DNA from: Thiomargarita sp.
GTDB taxonomy: Bacteria > Pseudomonadota > Gammaproteobacteria > Beggiatoales > Beggiatoaceae
Reading direction: 5' to 3'
DNA length: 49,165 bases
Assembly: GCA_020720115.1 (NCBI GenBank)
Contig: DYPD01000013.1
Span: 1 to 49,165 of the forward strand
In this document: one piece after another, positions 43,445-49,165 of the stretch
How positions within the stretch are numbered: the stretch's first letter is position 1
Layout of the letters: each line of letters starts with the position of its first letter
Notes under the pieces: generated by a model
The model's database searches: none
The model's input: the letters and a program-made list of their open reading frames with translations, nothing else
Told to the model about the DNA's origin: nothing
Program-made: the position numbers and the translations under genes

Positions 43445-45220
43445 ATGACTCAAACCCCGCCCTCTTCTCTGTATCTGCGCCTCTTAGGTTATGTCAAACC
43501 CTATTGGCGCGTTTTCGCGCTGGTGATTTTTGCCATGATGGTCGCTGCCATTACCGAGCCAGCGATTCCGGCGTTGTTGCAACCTTTGCTAGACGGCGGG
43601 TTTGTGGAAAAAGACCCAGAAATCATCAAAACAATTCCTTTATTATTGATTTTAATCGCTTTATTGCGCGGCGTGGCAACCTATGTGAGCCAAGTTGGAT
43701 TGACTTGGGTCGCCAGCCAAGTGGTTAAAGATTTACGCAACGCCTTGTTTCAACGCCTGCTGCATTTACCGACCAGCGCCTTTGATAACGCCTCTTCTGG
43801 CACTTTGCTGTCTAAAGTGACTTACGATGTTAACCGCGTGATGTTGGCAACCACAGATGCGCTGTTGATTTTGGTGCGCGATAGCTTGACGGTGGCGGGC
43901 TTGTTGGGTTGGATGTTTTACCTAAATTGGCAACTATCCTTGCTGGTTTTCACCATTTTGCCGCTGATTATCGTGATTGTGAAAGTCGCCAGCAAACATC
44001 TGCGCCGCGATAACCTGTCCATGCAAGACGCGATGGGCGACATGGCGCGTATTCTCGAAGAAGCCATTAGCGGGCATAAGCTGGTCAAAATTTTTCGCGG
44101 GCAGGACTACGAAAGTCGGCGTTTTGAAAACGCCAACGGGCGCGTGCAAAAATACGAAGTGCGCACCAAAGTAGTGTCTAATCTCAGCATTTTCCTGGTG
44201 CAAATGCTGACTGCTGCGGCGCTGGCGGTGATTATTTACATTGCCGCGATCTTGTCGGAGCAAGACCAAATTTCGGTGGGCGGTTTTATTTCTCTGTTCA
44301 CCGCAATGGGCATGTTGTTCGCGCCCATCAAGCGTCTGACCAAAGTCAATGAACAAATTCAGCAAGGACTGGCGGCGGCGCAAAGCGTGTTTGAGCTGAT
44401 GGATCAAGTGATTGAAACGGATGCGGCGAGTAGCGACAAAGACGCGGCGGCGCTCAAGCTATCGGGTGCGGTGCGCTTGCAACACCTGAGTTTTAGCTAT
44501 CCGAGCACAGAGCACCCCGTGTTGCGTGACATTCAATTGCAAGTGAAGCCCGGCGAAAGCATCGCGCTGGTAGGCATGTCTGGCAGCGGCAAAACCACGC
44601 TGGCAAATTTGCTGGCACGATTTTATCCAGTGCCGCCTGGTGCTGTGCTATTTGATGGTATAGACATCAATGACTTACCGTTGCGAGATTTGCGCGACAA
44701 CCTGGCGCTGGTGAGTCAAGACGTGGTGTTGTTTAACGACACAGTGGCAGCAAACATCGCTTACGGCGGCATGGCGCACAGTGCGCGTAGCGCCATCGAA
44801 GCCGCCGCACAAGCGGCGTATGCAATGGATTTTATTGAGAAAATGCCGCAAGGTTTGGATACCATTATCGGCGAACGCGGGGTTAAATTATCTGGTGGAC
44901 AACGCCAGCGCCTTGCCATTGCGCGGGCGCTGCTCAAAGACGCGCCCATTTTGATTTTCGACGAAGCCACCTCAGCACTCGACACCCAAGCCGAAAAGCA
45001 GGTGCAAGCTTCGCTAGAAAAGCTGCAAAAAAATCGCACCACTTTTATCATTGCCCACCGCTTATCCACCATTGAAAAAGCTGACCGCATCCTAGTCATG
45101 GAACAAGGGCGCATTGTCGAAACCGGCGATCATCAGAGCCTACTGCAAGCGGGCGGCGCTTATGCGCGGCTATATCAGGCGCAACATGCGCTACAGGCAG
45201 ACCTCGGCGGTGCTGAGTGA
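43445..45220 (+). CDS. msbA: Lipid A export ATP-binding/permease protein MsbA
   Basis: Half-size ABC transporter that flips lipid A-core across the inner membrane, 591 residues. Six membrane spans lie in the first ~320 residues. Walker A GMSGSGKTTL, signature LSGGQRQRLAIARALL, Walker B ILIFDEATSALD and the switch histidine IIAHRLSTIEK are all present. GERGVKLSGG and the QEPAIPALLQPLLDGG-like N-terminal stretch (ITEPAIPALLQPLLDGGFV) are typical of MsbA. I start at the ATG at 43445, nine bases inside the longest frame that begins with TTG. lpxK, which often follows, is absent; a CobW-type gene is eight bases downstream. Confidence 0.95.
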   Translation: MTQTPPSSLYLRLLGYVKPYWRVFALVIFAMMVAAITEPAIPALLQPLLDGGFVEKDPEIIKTIPLLLILIALLRGVATYVSQVGLTWVASQVVKDLRNALFQRLLHLPTSAFDNASSGTLLSKVTYDVNRVMLATTDALLILVRDSLTVAGLLGWMFYLNWQLSLLVFTILPLIIVIVKVASKHLRRDNLSMQDAMGDMARILEEAISGHKLVKIFRGQDYESRRFENANGRVQKYEVRTKVVSNLSIFLVQMLTAAALAVIIYIAAILSEQDQISVGGFISLFTAMGMLFAPIKRLTKVNEQIQQGLAAAQSVFELMDQVIETDAASSDKDAAALKLSGAVRLQHLSFSYPSTEHPVLRDIQLQVKPGESIALVGMSGSGKTTLANLLARFYPVPPGAVLFDGIDINDLPLRDLRDNLALVSQDVVLFNDTVAANIAYGGMAHSARSAIEAAAQAAYAMDFIEKMPQGLDTIIGERGVKLSGGQRQRLAIARALLKDAPILIFDEATSALDTQAEKQVQASLEKLQKNRTTFIIAHRLSTIEKADRILVMEQGRIVETGDHQSLLQAGGAYARLYQAQHALQADLGGAE

Positions 45221-45227
45221 GACACGC

Positions 45228-46340
45228 ATGAATCCCACCGCTCAACTGCCAGCAGATCAAGCGCATCTACGCATTCCCATTCACGTCATCACCGGCTTTC
45301 TTGGTAGCGGCAAAACTCGCTTACTCAATCAACTGCTACAGCAAGCGGGAATGCGCAACACCGCCGTGATTGTCAACGAATTTGGCGATCTCAGCATAGA
45401 TCACTTGCTGGTTGAAAGCGCCACCGAAGATATTATGCGGCTGGCGGGGGGCTGTTTATGCTGTTCGGTGCGTACTGATCTGGTGCGCACCCTGGAGCAA
45501 CTTTTCCACAAGCGCCAAGAAAATCCCGACTACGCTTTTGCCAAAGTCGTTATAGAAACCAGCGGGCTGGCAGACCCAGCGCCAATTTTGCGTACACTGC
45601 TTGAAGATCAATGGGTTGCCGCGCATTTTCGGCTGGAAAACGTGATTACCACAGTAGATGCCGTATACGGCGCGGCGCATTTGCAAGATTATGAAGAATC
45701 GGTTAAACAAGTGGCGCTGGCCAATCACCTAATCCTCACCAAAACTGATCTGCCGCAAGCCGACAGCGCCCGCCTGCTGCCACGTTTGCGCCAAATCAAT
45801 CCCGCCGCATCGCTACAGGATGCGCAACAAAGCACGCCGCAAGCCGCGACTTTGCTCAGTGCGCACGCTTATCGCTGGACTGATCAAGAACTAAATCCCA
45901 GCCTTTGGTTACAAGCCGAGCGTTATAAAACGCTGCCGACTCACCACCCGCAAACCAACGCAGCAGCGGCGGAGTATGCAGATTACATCCGCGCATTTTG
46001 CCTGGAACACGCCGAGCCGCTGCCTTGGAAAGTATTAGAGCTTTGGATTCAACAGCTAACCCGTTTGCGCGGGCGCGACTTGCTACGCATCAAAGGCATT
46101 GCCTACACGCAAGAAACCGACTTGCCGGTCGTGATTCAAGGCGTGCAACACATTTTGCAGCCGCCAACGACTCTGTCGCGCTGGATAGACCCGCCGCCGC
46201 GCACACAAATTGTTTTTATTACCCGTAATATCAGTCAGTTACAAGTAAAAGAAAGCCTGCAAGCCTTGCTGGAGAGCCGCTCCCCCGCCGAAGTGTGCCA
46301 AGCCGCAATGATTTTATTAACCCAGGTTACGCCCCCATAA
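45228..46340 (+). CDS. CobW/Zng1-type metal chaperone GTPase
   Basis: 370 residues of the COG0523 family: P-loop HVITGFLGSGKTRLL, IVNEFGDLSIDHLLVES, the metal site GGCLCCSVRTDL (CxCC), VVIETSGLADPAPIL, and a C-terminal CobW domain (LLRIKGIAY, VIQGVQHIL). These GTPases deliver metals such as zinc or cobalt. The usual NKxD guanine motif reads TKTD here. I start at the ATG at 45228; the longer frame from 45114 lies inside msbA. The eight-base gap makes cotranscription with msbA likely. Confidence 0.92.
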   Translation: MNPTAQLPADQAHLRIPIHVITGFLGSGKTRLLNQLLQQAGMRNTAVIVNEFGDLSIDHLLVESATEDIMRLAGGCLCCSVRTDLVRTLEQLFHKRQENPDYAFAKVVIETSGLADPAPILRTLLEDQWVAAHFRLENVITTVDAVYGAAHLQDYEESVKQVALANHLILTKTDLPQADSARLLPRLRQINPAASLQDAQQSTPQAATLLSAHAYRWTDQELNPSLWLQAERYKTLPTHHPQTNAAAAEYADYIRAFCLEHAEPLPWKVLELWIQQLTRLRGRDLLRIKGIAYTQETDLPVVIQGVQHILQPPTTLSRWIDPPPRTQIVFITRNISQLQVKESLQALLESRSPAEVCQAAMILLTQVTPP

Positions 46341-46395
46341 CCCGACGGCTCATGCGCAAGCCGATTCAAGACCGGAAAATCAACGATAAGCAGGG

Positions 46396-46821
46396 TTATT
46401 TTTGCCCCATGAAAGCAAAAATATCGTCGCTACCGAGTAGCTTGTTGTAGCCTTTATTGCGCAAGCCTTCACTCAAAGACTTGTCGTTTGTCCAAAGAGG
46501 AATATCCAGCTCAATGCTTAGCGCCAGAAATGGCGTATCTTTTTCATCTATATCACGACATAATTCATAAGCGCGGGCAAGACTGTCCGGTGAGATTGCT
46601 AGTTTGGGAATTACCGTGACATCCGTGAACAGATCGCGGGTAAATTCTCTAAAGGTGTTGCCTAAGCGAGTTTTACGAAGAATGCGTTGTTCATATTTCT
46701 CGATTTCAGGGAATACGAAATCGGGAATATAAACATCCACCGCCCTGAAAATATCCAGATACACTTGTTTTCCACTAATCAAAGCGGAAAACAAGATGTT
46801 GGAATCAACAACGACTTCCAT
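46396..46821 (-). CDS. PIN-domain toxin
   Basis: 141-residue PIN-domain ribonuclease. Acidic residues expected for the Mg site: D6 (VVVDSN), E39 (FVFPEIEKYE), the D of EKDTPFLALS and the D of WTNDKSL. The ATG follows the antitoxin stop without any gap (TAAATG), the tight coupling usual for toxin-antitoxin pairs. Its RNA target cannot be read from sequence. Confidence 0.88.
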   Translation of the reverse strand: MEVVVDSNILFSALISGKQVYLDIFRAVDVYIPDFVFPEIEKYEQRILRKTRLGNTFREFTRDLFTDVTVIPKLAISPDSLARAYELCRDIDEKDTPFLALSIELDIPLWTNDKSLSEGLRNKGYNKLLGSDDIFAFMGQK

Positions 46822-47046
46822 TTATAAATCCAAACCGCGTTTATAGTCTTGCCAGGTATCGGCGCGGACTTTTTCCAATGCGTCTTGATAATCAGCTTCG
46901 GTATAATTTGCTTGGATTTCTTTGGCTAAGCGGGAAAATGTCTCGCGCAATCGCAAGTGTTTTAGGCTGGCTTGGAGTTCTCTTTCAATGGCTTGTTTGC
47001 CAAAGTTCAGCAGTGTTTGCTCAGATACTTCAATGGTCAGTTGCAT
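46822..47046 (-). CDS. Antitoxin partner of the PIN toxin
   Basis: 74 residues: MQLTIEVSEQTLLNFGKQAI at the start, then a helical, charged body ending DTWQDYKRGLDL. It lies directly upstream of the PIN gene, with AAGGAAA before the ATG. The N-terminal strand suggests a small DNA-binding or dimerisation fold; the helical C-terminus probably wraps the toxin. Named by context. Confidence 0.78.
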   Translation of the reverse strand: MQLTIEVSEQTLLNFGKQAIERELQASLKHLRLRETFSRLAKEIQANYTEADYQDALEKVRADTWQDYKRGLDL

Positions 47047-47064
47047 ATAGGTTTCCTTTCAATT

Positions 47065-47088
47065 TTAGAACTTGTTGCAGAATAATCC
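47065..47088. repeat. Short repeated motif, copy 1
   Basis: TTAGAACTTGTTGCAGAATAATCC resembles 49115-49138 (TTAGACTTGTTGCGACATAAATCC). It could be a solitary insertion-sequence end or a dispersed repeat. It lies between the antitoxin start and the stop of the membrane-protein gene. Confidence 0.3.
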
Positions 47089-47097
47089 CGCTACAGG

Positions 47098-47655
47098 CTA
47101 TTTTCTCTGCTTGCTGACACTCTGCTGATGATTCATGCGTAAGCCAACACCCAGCGCCGCTAGGACTAATCCTGCCAATAAACCCCACAATAGTTCGGAT
47201 TTATCTGGTAAACCTATGGGCAGAAATGCGCTGCCGAAAATCAAGCCGACCCCTGCGTAAAACAGCAGTCGCCCTAGCCACAAGCGCCAGCCAATAGGCT
47301 GTTGCAGCAAGGCTGGCAATTGCCTGCGGATCAAATACCAGAAAACCAGCGCCAGCGTCCACAGCAACAGCATGATGCCCAGCAGCCAAGGGCTGGTGTA
47401 GGGCTGTAGGCTGGCTAGATAGGCTTGTTTGGCTTCTAAGCGTTCTTCCAATAGCGCGATCTGTAGCAGAACGGGTGAACTCATCTGTTCTACTGCAGGC
47501 AGGCGTTGCATTTGTTGATTAACTAATTCTTTTTCTAGGTTTTTTTCTACCATGTAAGCCCTTGCATGATAGCTTTCGAGTTGGGCGCTGAGATACATAA
47601 AAGACACAATCATCGCTAGGCTGATGCTAACAAAATAGGCAATTTTTAGTTTCAT
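47098..47655 (-). CDS. Membrane protein of unknown function downstream of pepP
   Basis: 185 residues: an N-terminal span (about 6-24), a long helical extramembrane segment (28-85, EKNLEKELVNQQMQRLPAVE, possible coiled coil), then three more hydrophobic segments (GIMLLLWTLALVFWYLI, LFYAGVGLIFGSAFLP, GLLAGLVLAALGVGL) and a basic end. The ATG overlaps the pepP stop by four bases, so it is cotranscribed with pepP. Not recognised. Confidence 0.8.
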   Translation of the reverse strand: MKLKIAYFVSISLAMIVSFMYLSAQLESYHARAYMVEKNLEKELVNQQMQRLPAVEQMSSPVLLQIALLEERLEAKQAYLASLQPYTSPWLLGIMLLLWTLALVFWYLIRRQLPALLQQPIGWRLWLGRLLFYAGVGLIFGSAFLPIGLPDKSELLWGLLAGLVLAALGVGLRMNHQQSVSKQRK

Positions 47656-48983
47656 GCAGAGGTTTCCGGCGTTGTTCTGGCGGTTTGAAGAAAGGCTTCA
47701 AGCGCGGCAACGCTTTTCGGTAGTGCGGCGGTCAAGACGCGGTTGCCCTCTTCTGTCACTAGCACATCGTCTTCAATGCGTACGCCGATATTCCAATATT
47801 TTTCCGGCACACCCGAGAGTCCGGCTGGGATGTAAATGCCCGGTTCAATGGTCATGACCATGCCAGGTTCTAAGTCGCGCCATTCGTCATGCACCTTGTA
47901 TTCACCTGCGTCATGCACGTCCATGCCGAGCCAGTGTCCAGTGCGGTGCATGAAAAAGCGTTTGTACGCCTCTTCTTCTATCAACACGCGGGGTTTGCCA
48001 AACAGCAGTCCCAGCCGGCATAAACCTTCAGTGATGCTTTCTACAGCAGCGCGGTGTGGATCGATCCAGCGATTGCCCGGTTGTACGGCAGCGATGGCTG
48101 CGGTTTGTGCGGCTAACACCAGTTCGTAAATTTCTTTTTGCGCTGCGGAAAAACGCCCATTGGCAGGAAAAGTACGAGTAATATCAGAGGCATAGAATTG
48201 GTATTCTGCGCCCGCGTCAATCAGCACCAGATCGCCATCACGGATTTGTGCGGCGTTTTCTGTGTAATGCAGAATGCAGCCATTTTCACCGCCGCCGACT
48301 ATGGGGGAATAGGCGGTTTGTGCGCCGGCTTCCAGAAAGCTGTGCTGAATCTGTGCAGCAAGCTGATATTCCCAAACCCCCGGGCGGCAATACTGCATTG
48401 CCCGCCGATGCGCTTGCATGGCGATGTCTGCTGAGGCTTGTAGCGCCTCGATTTCTGCTGGGCTTTTGAACAAGCGCAGTTCGTTGAGCAAATGATCCAG
48501 ATGTACGGTTTCTGCGGGCGCACATACGCCTTCGCGCACCCGTGAACGTAAATTATTTAGCCAATCAGTAACTTGTGCATCAAATTCTGGGTAATAGCCC
48601 ATCGCATGATACAGACGACGGCACCCTTCCATTAAGCCGGGAATGATTTCGTCTAGGTCGGTGATGGGAAAGGCGTCATCTGCGCCGTACAGTTCACAAG
48701 CGCCTTCCAGCCCAGCGCGGCGCCCATGCCAGCTTTCCTTTTCCTGATCTCGTTCGCGGCAAAACAGCAAAAATTGCCCTTGTTCGCGTTGCGGAATCAG
48801 CACAGCAAGCGCCTCCGGTTCAGCAAAACCGGTAAGATAGTAAAAGTAACTGTCTGGACGATAAGGATATTCCACATCGCGGTTGCGGTTTTTCACGGGA
48901 GCGGTGGGGATCAGCGCCATGCCGCCAGGACCTATCATGTCCATGAGTTCTTGACGGCGGCGGGCAAATTCGGATGCGTGCAT
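47652..48983 (-). CDS. pepP: Xaa-Pro aminopeptidase P
   Basis: 443-residue dinuclear-metal aminopeptidase that removes N-terminal residues before proline. The N-terminal AMP_N domain (FARRRQELMDMIGPGGMALI, YPYRPDSYFYYLTGFAEPEA) precedes a pita-bread catalytic domain. The metal ligands are seen in VLIDAGAEYQFYASDITRTF (two Asp), HRTGHWLGMDVHD (His), MTIEPGIYIP (Glu) and GVRIEDDVLVTEEG (Glu). In many gammaproteobacteria pepP follows ygfB and precedes ubiH; here the next gene is a small membrane protein instead. Confidence 0.97.
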   Translation of the reverse strand: MHASEFARRRQELMDMIGPGGMALIPTAPVKNRNRDVEYPYRPDSYFYYLTGFAEPEALAVLIPQREQGQFLLFCRERDQEKESWHGRRAGLEGACELYGADDAFPITDLDEIIPGLMEGCRRLYHAMGYYPEFDAQVTDWLNNLRSRVREGVCAPAETVHLDHLLNELRLFKSPAEIEALQASADIAMQAHRRAMQYCRPGVWEYQLAAQIQHSFLEAGAQTAYSPIVGGGENGCILHYTENAAQIRDGDLVLIDAGAEYQFYASDITRTFPANGRFSAAQKEIYELVLAAQTAAIAAVQPGNRWIDPHRAAVESITEGLCRLGLLFGKPRVLIEEEAYKRFFMHRTGHWLGMDVHDAGEYKVHDEWRDLEPGMVMTIEPGIYIPAGLSGVPEKYWNIGVRIEDDVLVTEEGNRVLTAALPKSVAALEAFLQTARTTPETSA

Positions 48984-49114
48984 GATGGATTCAGTGGTTT
49001 TTTAACGGTGAATTGGTATAGGTGTGTTTGGAAAAACTGCTTTTACGGCAACCTACAAAAATGCAGAACAATGACGTTTTAGCCACGCATTTTTGCGCGT
49101 CTTTTGCTGCGGTA

Positions 49115-49138
49115 TTAGACTTGTTGCGACATAAATCC
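49115..49138. repeat. Short repeated motif, copy 2, at the right edge
   Basis: See 47065-47088. The 182 bases right of pepP (48984-49165) show no gene; this motif may mark the end of an insertion sequence that continues beyond the window. Confidence 0.3.
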
Positions 49139-49165
49139 AGTAAAAATGCGGAGTTCGAGAATATA

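Overview
The window looks like chromosome of a gammaproteobacterium, probably a Thiotrichales-like sulfur bacterium. The taxon is inferred from gene content and protein style, not proven. Support comes from the rpsF-rpsR-rplI operon without priB, a UUG-started rpsT, acnB, dapB, msbA, pepP, System I cytochrome c maturation genes, a Uma2-type nuclease and a PIN toxin-antitoxin pair. No rRNA, tRNA, CRISPR array, prophage or complete insertion sequence is visible.

Left end (1-7.7 kb): a visibly AT-richer potassium-transport operon on the minus strand, in the order small membrane ORF, kdpF, kdpA, kdpB, small ORF, kdpC, kdpD (cut by the window edge). It has a good promoter and a KdpE-box-like site. 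kdpB carries a frameshift and an amber codon, and kdpC an opal codon near its start, so the pump looks decayed or mis-assembled. From 7.7 to 8.5 kb there is a gene graveyard: a frameshifted helicase remnant, split by a 94-bp MITE-like element, plus several palindromes.

Middle (8.5-28.6 kb): ordinary core genes. They are cytochrome c maturation (ccmC, an unusual CcmE-like/CcmD fusion, ccmE), thiS with a DUF815 ATPase, acnB, an orphan ABC ATPase with dsbA, a cysZ/YkgJ pair, the ribosomal operon, an amidase, a degQ-type protease, a membrane protein, Uma2, an orphan HlyD adaptor, glyA, moxR, mnmA and rpsT.

Most interesting region (28.6-37.5 kb): a four-gene minus-strand set that reads as phosphate-free membrane lipid remodelling. 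btaA and btaB make the betaine lipid DGTS, a PlcP-like metallophosphoesterase would release diacylglycerol from phospholipids, and an Agt-like glycosyltransferase would make glycolipids. A Pho-box match lies upstream of btaA. Divergent from it is a 1534-residue protein of unknown role made of an N-terminal domain and two ~660-residue repeats. It carries recurring C-x-R-D helices whose surroundings resemble the bilin-binding helix of phycobiliproteins.

Right end (37.5-49.2 kb): an exported protein of unknown function preceded by a nested hairpin element, a second copy of the MITE-like element, a YejA-type peptide-binding protein, a receiver/histidine kinase hybrid, dapB, a PCu(A)C copper chaperone, msbA followed at once by a CobW-type GTPase, a PIN/antitoxin pair, and pepP with a small membrane protein.
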